Under the pieces are notes generated by a model, which was given only the letters and a program-made list of their open reading frames with translations, did no database searches and was not told the origin of the DNA. A stretch of 64,000 nucleotides of DNA, from contig JAUXNG010000035.1 in the NCBI GenBank assembly GCA_030682835.1, forward strand, positions 48,828 through 112,827. Direction: 5' to 3'. Within the stretch, counting starts at the first letter, position 1, and every line of letters begins with the position of its first letter. Below, one piece after another: positions 43,307-51,997 of the stretch. The translations under genes were made by a program, and so were the position numbers. Origin of the DNA: Hydrogenophaga sp. (GTDB lineage Bacteria; Pseudomonadota; Gammaproteobacteria; Burkholderiales; Burkholderiaceae_C).

Positions 43307-44109
43307 GCCGCGCCGTCCGTGTCCTGGGCCCAGGGCGCTGGCTGCTTGCGCGCAAAGGCGAGCAGGCCTGCGGCGGCTTCAGGCCCGCGCAGGGCGGCGG
43401 CAAAGGCCACCGCGGCTTCGCCGCGCAGGTCGGGCGCACGGCCGCGCAGGCGCTGCAACAGGCGTTTGGTGCTGGCCACGGCGCCGGGGGCGGCCTGGCG
43501 TAGCTGGTGCAAGGTGTCAGCCAGGGCTTCTTCAAGCGCGTCGTCGGAAGTCAGGTCGTTCACCAGTCCGATCGTCTGCGCCTCGGCGGCAGCGAAACGG
43601 CGGCCCTGCAGCAGGCACTGGCGAGCCAGGGCGTCGCCCAGCCGCTGCCACACGAAGGGCGCGATCTGCGCCGGCGGCAAACCCAGCGTGACCTCGGGCG
43701 TGCCGAACACCGAACGCCGCGTGGCGATCACGTGGTCGGCGCAGCACACGAGGCCGAAGCCGCCGCCCATGGCCGGGCCGTCCACCGCGCACACCAGCCA
43801 CTGCGGCAACTCGCACAGGGCGTGCAGCACGTCGCCAAAGCCGCGGTTCAGGTCGATCAGCGGATCGTCCTGCCCGGGTGCCAGCGGCTGGCCGACGGCA
43901 CTGGCAAAACTGGCGAGGCTGCCGCCGGCGCAAAAGGCGCCCGCCGCGCCCGTGAGCACGATGCCGCGCAGCGTGTCGTCTTGCTGCGCGCGCAGGCAGG
44001 CCTCGTACAGGCCCAGCACCATGCCGTCAGACAAGGCGTTGCGCGAGGCCGGGTCGTTGAGCGTCCAGCGCTCCACATCGCCATGCCGCACCACCAGAAA
44101 ATTGCTCAT
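43303..44109 (-). CDS. Enoyl-CoA hydratase (AtuE/LiuC-like)
   Basis: The 268-residue crotonase has FCAGGSLASFA (about 61-72) and AVDGPAMGGGFGLVCCADHVIA near 107-128, then FGTPEVTLGLPP. It would hydrate the carboxylated enoyl-CoA of the pathway. It lies between the dehydrogenase (47-bp gap) and biotin carboxylase genes (4-bp overlap), as AtuE does in the Pseudomonas atu cluster. ATG at 44109 is preferred over TTG at 44118. No strong ribosome site is seen. Confidence 0.85.
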   Translation of the reverse strand: MSNFLVVRHGDVERWTLNDPASRNALSDGMVLGLYEACLRAQQDDTLRGIVLTGAAGAFCAGGSLASFASAVGQPLAPGQDDPLIDLNRGFGDVLHALCELPQWLVCAVDGPAMGGGFGLVCCADHVIATRRSVFGTPEVTLGLPPAQIAPFVWQRLGDALARQCLLQGRRFAAAEAQTIGLVNDLTSDDALEEALADTLHQLRQAAPGAVASTKRLLQRLRGRAPDLRGEAAVAFAAALRGPEAAAGLLAFARKQPAPWAQDTDGAA

Positions 44110-44156
44110 GTTGATCAACTAATTGAGTGAAGTGTCTTCTCCGGGGGGAAGTCGCG

Positions 44157-45332
44157 TCAGCGGCGCAGGGGGGTCTTCTGCAAGCCCATCATCTTGGCCA
44201 GGATGCCCAGCATCACCTCGTCGGCGCCGCCACCGATGCTGGCCAGCCGGCCATCGCGGAACATGCGCGAAACCTTGTTCTCCCAGGTGAAGCCCATGCC
44301 GCCCCAGAACTGCAGGCAGGTGTCGGGCACGGTGCGGTTGAGCCGCCCGGCCTTGAGCTTGGCCATGGTGGCCCATTCGGTCACGTCTTCACCTGCCACG
44401 TAGTGTTCACAGGCCATGTAGGTGAGCGCGCGCAGGCTTTCCACGTCGGCTTTCAGTTCGGCCAGCTTGAACTGCACCCACTGCTGGTCGGCCAGCGTGG
44501 CGCCAAACAGCTTACGTTCGTGCGCCCAGTCCACCGTCCACTGGATGCAGTTGGTGAGGCTCTGCAGGCAGCTGGCGGCGCACCACAGGCGCTCTTCCTG
44601 GAACTGCTGCATCTGGTAGATGAAGCCCGCGCCCTCGGCGCCGATGCGGTAGCGCTGCGGCACGCGCACCTCGTCGAAGTAGATCAGGCCCGTGTCGCTG
44701 CTGTTCATGCCGATCTTGCGGATCTTCTTGCCCACTTCGATGCCGGGCAGCAGCTGGCCGTTCTCGCGCATGGGCACCATCACCAGGCTCTTGTTCTTGT
44801 GCGCGGGGCCTTCGCTGGTGTTGACCAGCATGCACATCCAGTCGGCCTGCAGGCTGTTGGTGATCCACATCTTCTGGCCACTGATGACGTAGTCGTCGCC
44901 GTCTTTCCGGGCGAAGGTCTTGATGCCGGCCACGTCGCTGCCGGCCGCCGGCTCGCTCACGCCAATGCAGCCCACCATGTCTCCGGCGATGGCAGGCGCG
45001 AGAAACTGGGCACGCAGTTCGTCGCTGCCAAAGCGGGCCAGCGCGGGCGTGGCCATGTCGGTCTGCACGCCAATGGCCATGGGCACGCCGCCGCATTCGA
45101 TGTGGCCCAGCGCCTCGGCCATGGCCAGGCTGTAGGAATAGTCGAGCCCGGCACCGCCGTAGGCCTCGGGCTTGGTCAGGCCGAGCAGGCCCAGCTGGCC
45201 CAGCCGCTTGAACACCTCGTGCGCGGGAAACATCTCGGCCGCTTCCCATTCGTCCACATGCGGGTTGATCTCGTCCTCGATGAAGCGCTTCAGGGTGTTC
45301 TGGATTTCGCGGTGTTCGTGGGTGAACTGCAT
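44157..45332 (-). CDS. Acyl-CoA dehydrogenase (AtuD/LiuA-like; citronellyl-CoA-type)
   Basis: The 391-residue dehydrogenase starts MQFTHEHREIQNTLKRFIEDEINPHVDEWEAA-type (residues 1-32) and has GLTKPEAYGGAGLDYSYS, GVSEPAAGSDVAG, KMWITNSLQADW and CLQFWGGMGFTWE. The KPEA.GG.GLDYSYS stretch recalls AtuD, which oxidises citronellyl-CoA; isovaleryl-CoA-type activity is the alternative. A ribosome site AGGAGA sets the start. It follows the carboxyltransferase gene with a 28-bp gap. Its relative order matches atuC-atuD-atuE. Confidence 0.87.
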   Translation of the reverse strand: MQFTHEHREIQNTLKRFIEDEINPHVDEWEAAEMFPAHEVFKRLGQLGLLGLTKPEAYGGAGLDYSYSLAMAEALGHIECGGVPMAIGVQTDMATPALARFGSDELRAQFLAPAIAGDMVGCIGVSEPAAGSDVAGIKTFARKDGDDYVISGQKMWITNSLQADWMCMLVNTSEGPAHKNKSLVMVPMRENGQLLPGIEVGKKIRKIGMNSSDTGLIYFDEVRVPQRYRIGAEGAGFIYQMQQFQEERLWCAASCLQSLTNCIQWTVDWAHERKLFGATLADQQWVQFKLAELKADVESLRALTYMACEHYVAGEDVTEWATMAKLKAGRLNRTVPDTCLQFWGGMGFTWENKVSRMFRDGRLASIGGGADEVMLGILAKMMGLQKTPLRR

Positions 45333-45360
45333 GGCGGTGTCTCCTGTTCTGGGGAAATGT

Positions 45361-47064
45361 CTACATGCGCGCCACGCCAAACGGCGTAGGCCGTGTCTGG
45401 CGGGTGGCCGCCTCGGCGCAGGTGGCCAGGCAGAAGGCCAGCACCGCGCGGGTGTCGCGCGGGTCGATCACGCCGTCGTCCAGCACCAGGCCGCTGGTGG
45501 TGAAGGCATCGGCCTGGCTTTCGAACACATTCACGATCTGGTCGAACTGCGCCTGCATCCGCGCCGGGTCGGGCGTGATGCCTTTGCGCGCCATGCCGGC
45601 CTCGGCCACGATCTGCATGGTGCGGGCGGCCTGCTCACCGCCCATCACGGCCGTGCGCGCATTCGGCCAGCTGAACAGGAACCGCGGTGAAAACCCCCGG
45701 CCGCACATGCCGTAATTGCCGGCGCCGAACGAGGCGCCGCACTGGATGGTGATCTGCGGCACGGTGGCGCCCGTCACGGCCTGGATCATCTTGCTGCCGT
45801 GCTTGATCATGCCGCCCTGCTCGCTCTCCTTGCCCACCATGTAGCCGGTGGTGTTCTGCAGGTAGACGATGGGATGGCCGAGCTGGCACATCCACTGGAT
45901 GAAGTGCGTGGCCTTGTTGGCGCCCGCCACATCGATCGGGCCGTTGTTGCTGATGATGCCCACCGCATGGCCTTCGATGCGCGCCTGCACGCAGAGCGTG
46001 GCGGCGCCATAGAGCGGCTTGAATTCGAGCAGATCGGAGCCGTCGACGATGCGGGCCATTACCTCGCGCATGGCCACGGGCTCGCGGTGGTGGGATGGCA
46101 TGAGGGCCAGCAGTTCTTCACTGGCGTAGAGGGGTTGGCGCTCGTGGCCCCCACCCCAGCCCTCCCCCAGGGGGGGAGGGAGTGAAGAAGAAGAGGGGTG
46201 CGCGAACGGCTCGTCTTGCCCCCTCCACCCCTGGGGGAGGGCTGGGGTGGGGGCCCGCGCGCTAGGGTTCAACTGCCCCACCACCCGCCGCGCAATCCCC
46301 AGCGCCTCGCGATCATCCTCCGCCAGGTACTCGCCCAGGCCCGACACACTGGTGTGCATCTCGGCGCCGCCCAGTTCTTCCTCGGAAGCCACCTCGCCGG
46401 TGGCGGCCATCAGCAGCGGCGGACCGGCGAGGAAGGCCCGCGAGCGCCCGCGCACCATGATCACCACGTCGCTCAGGCCCGGCATGTAGGCACCACCCGC
46501 TGTGCCTGAGCCGTGCTGCACGGTGATCACCGGCAGGCCGGCAGCCGAGTGACGCGCCAGGTTGCGGAACAGCGCGCCGCCGAGCACGAAGCCTTCCACC
46601 TTGTATTTGGTGAGGTTGGCCCCGGCGCTTTCCACCAGGTGCACGAAAGGCAGGCGGTTCTCCAGCGCGATGTCCTGCACCCGCAGGATCTTCTCCAGCC
46701 CACGCGCCTGGATGGCGCCGGCTTCGATGCCCGAGTCGCTGGCCACCACCATGCAGCGCACGCCGCTGATGAAGCCAATGCCGGCCAGCATGCCGCCGCC
46801 GGGTACCGACTGCTCGGGGTCGGGCACATCGTGCAGGTAACCCGCCAGCGAGCAAAGGGGTAGGAATGGCGCGCCCGCGTCGAGCAGCAGGGCGATGCGC
46901 TCGCGCGGCAACAGCTGGCCGCGCTTGTCGAACACCGGCTTCGATTTCGCCGACGCCTGGGCCGCCCGGTCTTCCAGGGCGCGCAGCTCGGCGATGCGGG
47001 CCAGCAGGGCCTCTCGGCGTTGCCCCGCCTGCGCGGAGTGGGGATTAAATGAAGACTCAAACAT
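45361..47064 (-). CDS. Carboxyltransferase beta subunit of an acyl-CoA carboxylase (AtuC/LiuB-like) with a repeat-derived insertion
   Basis: The 567-residue protein has two crotonase-type halves of the MCC/PCC beta family: N half with ERIALLLDAGAPFLPL, VVASDSGIEAGAI and GGAYMPGLSDVVIMV; C half with ISNNGPIDVAGANKATHFIQ, GYMVGKESEQGGMIKHG and CGASFGAGNYGMCGRGFSP. It moves the carboxyl from biotin to the acyl-CoA. At about 267-307 a 40-residue Pro/Gly/Ser segment (APTPALPQG and LPPPLGEGWGGG) is inserted between the halves. Usual family size is about 535. Start at ATG 47064; a GTG 6 nt upstream is possible. Confidence 0.9.
   Translation of the reverse strand: MFESSFNPHSAQAGQRREALLARIAELRALEDRAAQASAKSKPVFDKRGQLLPRERIALLLDAGAPFLPLCSLAGYLHDVPDPEQSVPGGGMLAGIGFISGVRCMVVASDSGIEAGAIQARGLEKILRVQDIALENRLPFVHLVESAGANLTKYKVEGFVLGGALFRNLARHSAAGLPVITVQHGSGTAGGAYMPGLSDVVIMVRGRSRAFLAGPPLLMAATGEVASEEELGGAEMHTSVSGLGEYLAEDDREALGIARRVVGQLNPSARAPTPALPQGWRGQDEPFAHPSSSSLPPPLGEGWGGGHERQPLYASEELLALMPSHHREPVAMREVMARIVDGSDLLEFKPLYGAATLCVQARIEGHAVGIISNNGPIDVAGANKATHFIQWMCQLGHPIVYLQNTTGYMVGKESEQGGMIKHGSKMIQAVTGATVPQITIQCGASFGAGNYGMCGRGFSPRFLFSWPNARTAVMGGEQAARTMQIVAEAGMARKGITPDPARMQAQFDQIVNVFESQADAFTTSGLVLDDGVIDPRDTRAVLAFCLATCAEAATRQTRPTPFGVARM
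46147..46254. repeat. Inverted repeat inserted in the carboxyltransferase gene
   Basis: Two perfect 24-nt arms (46147-46170 and 46231-46254) of C-rich sequence, complementary to each other, frame a 60-nt spacer. The insertion keeps the minus-strand frame open and encodes the PTPALPQG and PPPLGEGWGG peptides. Confidence 0.85.
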
Positions 47065-47100
47065 ATGCACTCACGCTTCTACGCTCGTACGGAAGAATTT

Positions 47101-47172
47101 CCGTTCGGGCTGAGCCTGTCGAAGCCCTGGCCCAGGTGTGAGCGAGCCCTTCGACAGGCTCAGGGCGAACGG
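47101..47172. repeat. Inverted pair of the CCGTTCGGGCTGAGCCTG half-site repeat
   Basis: Arms at 47101-47127 and 47146-47172 are nearly perfect inverted copies with an 18-nt spacer. They lie in the 197-bp gap between the SDR gene and the carboxyltransferase gene. The same arms occur inside the biotin carboxylase gene. Confidence 0.88.
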
Positions 47173-47261
47173 GAAGAGACTCAGTGCGAGCGGGCCGGGG
47201 CGGGCGTGCGGACTGGGGCCGAGCGCAGTCGGGATGGGACCGAAGGCGAACGGGTGGTTCT

Positions 47262-48170
47262 TCATGCCTGAAACACCTTCGGCGTCACGTACCGGTGAAA
47301 GCCGCCAAATGGCTTCACGGCGTCGCGCTGCTGCACCTCCTCGGGCGCGGCCACCTGGCCCCAGCCCATGCGCACCTGCGGGCGTGCGCCGTCCACGCGC
47401 AGCACGGTGCCGCTGATGAAGCTGGCGGCGGGTGACAACAGGAACACGATGGCGGCTGACGTTTCGGCCTCGTTGCCGAAGCGCCCGGCGGGCACAGTGT
47501 TGCGCATCTCGCGCAGCATGGCGCCGGCCTCGGGCGGGTAATGGTCCATGCCGCTGGAAGCGATGTAGCCCGGCGCCACGGCGTTCACGCGCACGCCGCT
47601 GCGCGCCCACTCCACGGCGGCGGTCTCGGTGAAGCTCACCATGCCGGCGCGCGCCGCGCCGCTGTGCCCCATGCCGGGCATGGAACCCCAGATGTCGGCC
47701 ACGATGTTGACAATGGCGCCGCCGTGCGCCTGCATGGCCTGGCGGTAGCACTCGCGCGCCACCAGAAAGCCGCCTGTGAGGTTGGTGTCGATCACGGCCT
47801 GCCAGCCCTTGGCGCTGATGTCTTCCAGCGGCGAGATGTACTGCCCGCCGGCGTTGTTCACCAGGCCGTCGATGCGGCCGTGCGCGGCCACGGTGGCCGC
47901 AATCACGGTGCGCACCGCCTCTTCCTGGCGGATGTCGCAGGCATGAAAGCTGGCGCGCCCGCCATCGGCCACGATTTCGCCGGCGGTGTCCTGCAGCTTG
48001 GCCAGGCTGCGCCCGATCAGCACCACGTGCGCGCCCAGGCTGGCCAGTTCGTGCGCGGTGCAGCGGCCGATGCCCGAGCCGCCCCCGGTGACCACGATCA
48101 CGCGCCCGCTCATCAGGCTTGGCGCAAACACCGAGCGGTAGGCCGCTCGCGCAGAGGAAGGCATGGTCAT
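47262..48170 (-). CDS. SDR-family oxidoreductase (AtuB/AtuG- or PECR-like)
   Basis: The 302-residue protein has the Rossmann motif VTGGGSGIG near 27-35, VNNAGG and a C-terminal SDR end (RVDGARPQV). Instead of the usual YxxxK it has HSGAARAG, as in peroxisomal enoyl-CoA reductases (PECR); the same replacement is, from memory, found in some AtuG-type proteins. It may reduce an enoyl-CoA or oxidise citronellol or citronellal. It follows the TetR gene with a 4-bp overlap and precedes the carboxyltransferase gene. Confidence 0.83.
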   Translation of the reverse strand: MTMPSSARAAYRSVFAPSLMSGRVIVVTGGGSGIGRCTAHELASLGAHVVLIGRSLAKLQDTAGEIVADGGRASFHACDIRQEEAVRTVIAATVAAHGRIDGLVNNAGGQYISPLEDISAKGWQAVIDTNLTGGFLVARECYRQAMQAHGGAIVNIVADIWGSMPGMGHSGAARAGMVSFTETAAVEWARSGVRVNAVAPGYIASSGMDHYPPEAGAMLREMRNTVPAGRFGNEAETSAAIVFLLSPAASFISGTVLRVDGARPQVRMGWGQVAAPEEVQQRDAVKPFGGFHRYVTPKVFQA

Positions 48171-48832
48171 GCGGGGTCTTTCAGGAAGAGTTGCAAAGCC
48201 GTGTCAGCCAGGTCGTCCAGGCTGGCGCGGCGCGCGGGGTCGAACCACTGCACCGACCAGTTGAGTGCCCCGAAGAGCATCAAACGCGCCAGGCTGGGGT
48301 CGCCGCGCAGTTCACCACTGTCGTGCAAGGCGCGCAGCACCGGCACCCATGTGCCTTCGTAAGCGTCCTTCAACCGGTTGACCTCGCTGCGCTGGGCTTC
48401 TGCCAGCGAGCGCCACTCGTAGAGCATCACGGGAATGAAGTCGCTGTCGGGCCCGAGAATCACATCCAGGTGGCTGCGCACCAGCACGCGCAGGCAGTCG
48501 CTTGGCTCGGGTGCGCGCTCTTCCACCGAGGCGGCGATGGCGGCCTGCTGACGCTGCAGGGCACGCTCCATGCCCTCCTGCATCACGGCGGCTAACAGGG
48601 CCTCCTTGCTATCAAAATGATAAAAAGGCGAGCCCGACTGCATGCCGGCGGCCGTGGCGATGTCGCGTGTGCTGGTGGCCGCAAAGCCGTGCTGGCGAAA
48701 CAGGCGTGCGGCTTCGCGCAACAGTGCCTGACGGCGGTTGCCGTCGTCGCGCTCGTCGGCGGTCTTGCGGGGCCGGCCGCGTGCGCGCCTCGGCGCAGGG
48801 TCGGTGGCGGCTGGGGTGCTGGGGAGACTCAT
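48167..48832 (-). CDS. TetR-family transcriptional regulator (AtuR-like by position)
   Basis: The 221-residue protein has an N-terminal basic tail (RRARGRPRKTADERD) and a TetR helix-turn-helix STRDIATAAGMQSGSPFYHF near 54-73, then an all-helical ligand domain. It is the first gene of the cluster on the same strand, so it may repress its own operon; in Pseudomonas atuR is divergent. A CoA thioester ligand would fit, but is inferred. The ATGA overlap with the SDR gene indicates coupled translation. Confidence 0.87.
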   Translation of the reverse strand: MSLPSTPAATDPAPRRARGRPRKTADERDDGNRRQALLREAARLFRQHGFAATSTRDIATAAGMQSGSPFYHFDSKEALLAAVMQEGMERALQRQQAAIAASVEERAPEPSDCLRVLVRSHLDVILGPDSDFIPVMLYEWRSLAEAQRSEVNRLKDAYEGTWVPVLRALHDSGELRGDPSLARLMLFGALNWSVQWFDPARRASLDDLADTALQLFLKDPA

Positions 48833-49196
48833 GGCACCGAACCATATCAGCGGCGACCATTTTCAGCAAGCAGATGCTCTGCATAAATAAGCCCCACGCT
48901 GGTGGCGAAGGCCGGGCAGACGACATCCGGTGCTTGAGCCCTCTCTGTTGCCCACGGGCGACGACTTGTAAATCAATAGTTCCCGCTTGCAAAAGGCTGA
49001 TCAAAAAGAGTGTCTATTGGCATTGTCGGTACCGGCGAAGGGCGACAGAATCCGCCTTCCGGCGTGATCTGCATCACCTCTTTGCTCACTTTGCCCCGCC
49101 GTCTTTTGTCAGCACCGACCCGCCTGACCCCTGAAAGCCCATGCCCATGAGCCCGGGCTTTTCATACGCCTGTGCGCAGGCCTCGGAAACGCACCC
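48833..49196. other. Divergent intergenic region, relatively AT-rich
   Basis: The region lies between the TetR start and the sensor kinase start. A short inverted repeat GCAGA-TGC-TCTGC lies at 48870-48882, 38 bp before the TetR start, and could be an operator. The segment 48960-49030 is AT-rich (GACTTGTAAATCAATAG) and may hold promoters; no single -35/-10 pair is convincing. Confidence 0.35.
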
Positions 49197-51941
49197 ATGC
49201 TGAGCTGGCTCAACCGCAGCAGTCTCAAGTTCCAGCTGGTCGTCACCATCGGGTCGCTGGCCGTGCTGAGCGGCATGCTGTTCAGTGCCGCGGCGAGCCA
49301 CCTCGCGCGCCAGCAGATCCAGCAAGACCAGAGCGCCCTGCTCACGCACGTAGCGGCCCGGCTGTCGGCCCGGCTGGCGCAGGACATGAACGCGCGGGCC
49401 AAAGAAATGCTGTTCCTCAGCCGGCTCGACCAGGTCCGCGATGGCGGGCCGGACGACGCCACACGCCTCGCGCTCTTGCGGCGGATGCAGGAGTCGTACC
49501 CGTTTTACGCCTGGCTGGGGATGACCGACGCGCAGGGCACCATCATTTCCAGCACGGTGTCTGGCATTCTGGGCGCGAGCGTGGCGGAGCGCGACTGGTT
49601 CCGCTCGGGTCTGCAGGGCCTTCACTTCGGCGATGTGCACGACGCCCTGCTGCTGAGCAAGCTCCTGCCCAAAAACGGGGAGAACGATGCGCTTCTGCGC
49701 CTGGTCGACGTGTCGACCCCGGTGCACGACGAACGCGGCACCTTGCTCGGCGTGCTGGCGGCTCATATGAATCTGGACTGGGCATTGGAGACCCGCCAGA
49801 GCGTGATGGATCAGCTGAACCGGCCCGACGTGGACGTGATCGTGGTCAATGCCCAGGGCCAGGTGCTGCTGGGCTCCGACCGGCTGCCCGCCGAACACAC
49901 CGACCTGAGCGGCCTGCGCGTGATGAAGCGGACAGGCACCTCATCACCCGGCGCTGGCCTGGTGGAGGCCTGGCCCGATGGCCAGCGCTACCTGACATCA
50001 GCCGTGTCCAGTTCGGGGTTCAGCCTCTACCCCGGCCTGGGGTGGACGGTGGTGGTGCGGACCCCTGAGGACGTGGCCTTCGCCTCGGCGATGCGTCTGC
50101 AGCAGCTGCTGGCCTGGGGTGGTCTGATCAGCGCGGCGCTGTTCGGCCTGCTGCTGTGGTGGATCGTCGGGCGGCAACTGAGGCCCCTGGAACGCCTGAG
50201 CGCGGCGGCACAGGAGATGCGGCACCAGGATCTGGCGACTGCCTCACCCTTGCCCGAGCCGGTGGGCGACAGCGAAGTGGCCCACTTCTCGCGCTCGCTC
50301 GCGGCGCTGGTGAACGCGCTGCGCGACAGCCAGGAGCGTTTTCGCCGCCTCTTCAAGCATGCCCCGGTGCCCATGGGCCACATCGGCAGCGACGGCCGCA
50401 TCCTGGCGCAGAACTTCCGCTTCCGGGAAGTGTTCGGCTACGCACGCGAGGACATGCGGACCCTGGACGACTGGTGGCGGCAGGCCTTTCACGAACCCCA
50501 GGCGCGTGAACGCGCACAGCACGCCTGGCAGCTGGCGGTGAACCGGGCCGCAGCCACCGGTGCGCAGATCGAAACCAGCGAGTTCCAGGTGTTCTGCAAG
50601 GACGGCAGCCAGCGCACGGTGAGGCTCTCGGCAATGGTGATCGAAGACGGCGTGCTCACCGCCTTCCACGACGTGACGCAACAGCGCGAAGCCGAAGCCG
50701 AACTGCGCCTGTGGGCCGCGTCTTTCGAGCAGGCCGAGCTGGGCCTGACGATTTCCGATGCCCGCACCAACCGCCTGCTGGCAGTCAACCCGGCCTACGC
50801 CCGAGAACGCGGTTATGAAGTGGCCGAGCTGGTGGGTCAGCCAGTCGACGTGCTGTACCCCCCCGACCGGCAGGACGAGGTCCGGCGCATCAACACCGAA
50901 CTCGATGAGAGCAGCCACGGGCTGTTTGAAACCGAACACGTCGCGCGGGACGGGCGGCGCTTTCCGGTGCTGCTGGACATGACGGTGCTGCGCGACCACA
51001 AGGGCCAGCCCTCACGCCGCGTCACCTATTCGCTCGACCTCACCGAACGCAAGCGCGCCGAACAGGCCCTGGCTGCCGCGCAGGCCGCCGCGCTGGAGCA
51101 GCAACAGCAGGCACGGCTGGATGCGCTGCGCCAGATGGAGGCCACTCAGCGCGCCCGCGACGCCGCCGAGGCCGCTGAGCAGGAAGTGCGGCACCTCAAC
51201 GCGGTGCTGGAGCAGCGCGTGGCCGAACGCACCGCCGAGCTCACCGCCGCCAACCGCGAACTCGACAGCTTTGCCTACACGGTGACGCACGACCTGCGCG
51301 CGCCGCTGCGCACCATGCGGGGCTTTGCCGAGATCCTGGCGCAGGAATACGGCCCACATCTCAACGACGACATGCGCAGCTGCGTGGAGCACATCCAGCA
51401 GGGCAGCCGGCGCATGGGTGAGCTCATCGACGGCATCCTCACCCTCTCGGGGGTGTCACGCGGCGAACTGCGCCACGACTCGGTGGACCTGACGGAACTG
51501 GCCACCCGGCGGCTGGCCGAGCTGGCGCAGAGCGAGCCCGCGCGGCGCGTGGCGGTTGACGTGCAGCCCGGGCTCAGCGTGCAAGGCGATGCGCGCATGC
51601 TCGACGTGCTGCTGACCAACCTGATCGAGAACGCGTGGAAGTACACCGGCAAGGCCGCACAGCCGGCCATACGGGTGTACGCCGGCACGCTGCGCGGGGT
51701 GAGCGGTGTGTGCGTGAGCGACAACGGGGCGGGCTTCGACATGCGCCAGGCCGAGACCCTGTTCGAGCCCTTCCGCCGCCTGCACCGCATGGACGAGTTC
51801 GATGGCACCGGCGTGGGCCTGGCCACGGTGCACCGCATCGTGCAGCGCCACGGCGGCCAGATCGTGGCCGAGGCACAGCCCGGCCAGGGCGCCACCTTCT
51901 GCTTCAGCCTGCCCTGCGGTGAGGCCCCGCGCGACGTTTGA
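49197..51941 (+). CDS. Cache-HAMP-PAS-PAS hybrid sensor histidine kinase
   Basis: The 914-residue kinase has a membrane helix at about 12-34 (FQLVVTIGSLAVLSGMLF), an extracytoplasmic Cache-like sensor to about 300, a second helix near 303-325 (LLAWGGLISAALFGLLLWW), a HAMP segment, two PAS domains (about 380-500 and 505-625), a coiled coil (about 630-690), a HisKA domain with H698 (YTVTHDLRAPLR) and an HATPase with LLTNLIENAWKYTG, GAGFDMRQ and GTGVGLATV. The C-terminal part resembles phytochrome-like kinases. No response regulator gene is next to it, so it is an orphan. The signal is unknown. Confidence 0.88.
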   Translation: MLSWLNRSSLKFQLVVTIGSLAVLSGMLFSAAASHLARQQIQQDQSALLTHVAARLSARLAQDMNARAKEMLFLSRLDQVRDGGPDDATRLALLRRMQESYPFYAWLGMTDAQGTIISSTVSGILGASVAERDWFRSGLQGLHFGDVHDALLLSKLLPKNGENDALLRLVDVSTPVHDERGTLLGVLAAHMNLDWALETRQSVMDQLNRPDVDVIVVNAQGQVLLGSDRLPAEHTDLSGLRVMKRTGTSSPGAGLVEAWPDGQRYLTSAVSSSGFSLYPGLGWTVVVRTPEDVAFASAMRLQQLLAWGGLISAALFGLLLWWIVGRQLRPLERLSAAAQEMRHQDLATASPLPEPVGDSEVAHFSRSLAALVNALRDSQERFRRLFKHAPVPMGHIGSDGRILAQNFRFREVFGYAREDMRTLDDWWRQAFHEPQARERAQHAWQLAVNRAAATGAQIETSEFQVFCKDGSQRTVRLSAMVIEDGVLTAFHDVTQQREAEAELRLWAASFEQAELGLTISDARTNRLLAVNPAYARERGYEVAELVGQPVDVLYPPDRQDEVRRINTELDESSHGLFETEHVARDGRRFPVLLDMTVLRDHKGQPSRRVTYSLDLTERKRAEQALAAAQAAALEQQQQARLDALRQMEATQRARDAAEAAEQEVRHLNAVLEQRVAERTAELTAANRELDSFAYTVTHDLRAPLRTMRGFAEILAQEYGPHLNDDMRSCVEHIQQGSRRMGELIDGILTLSGVSRGELRHDSVDLTELATRRLAELAQSEPARRVAVDVQPGLSVQGDARMLDVLLTNLIENAWKYTGKAAQPAIRVYAGTLRGVSGVCVSDNGAGFDMRQAETLFEPFRRLHRMDEFDGTGVGLATVHRIVQRHGGQIVAEAQPGQGATFCFSLPCGEAPRDV

Positions 51942-51997
51942 GAAAACGCGAACGAATGCCGGCCTGGGCGCGTCGCAAAGGCCCTGACAATAGCCGC

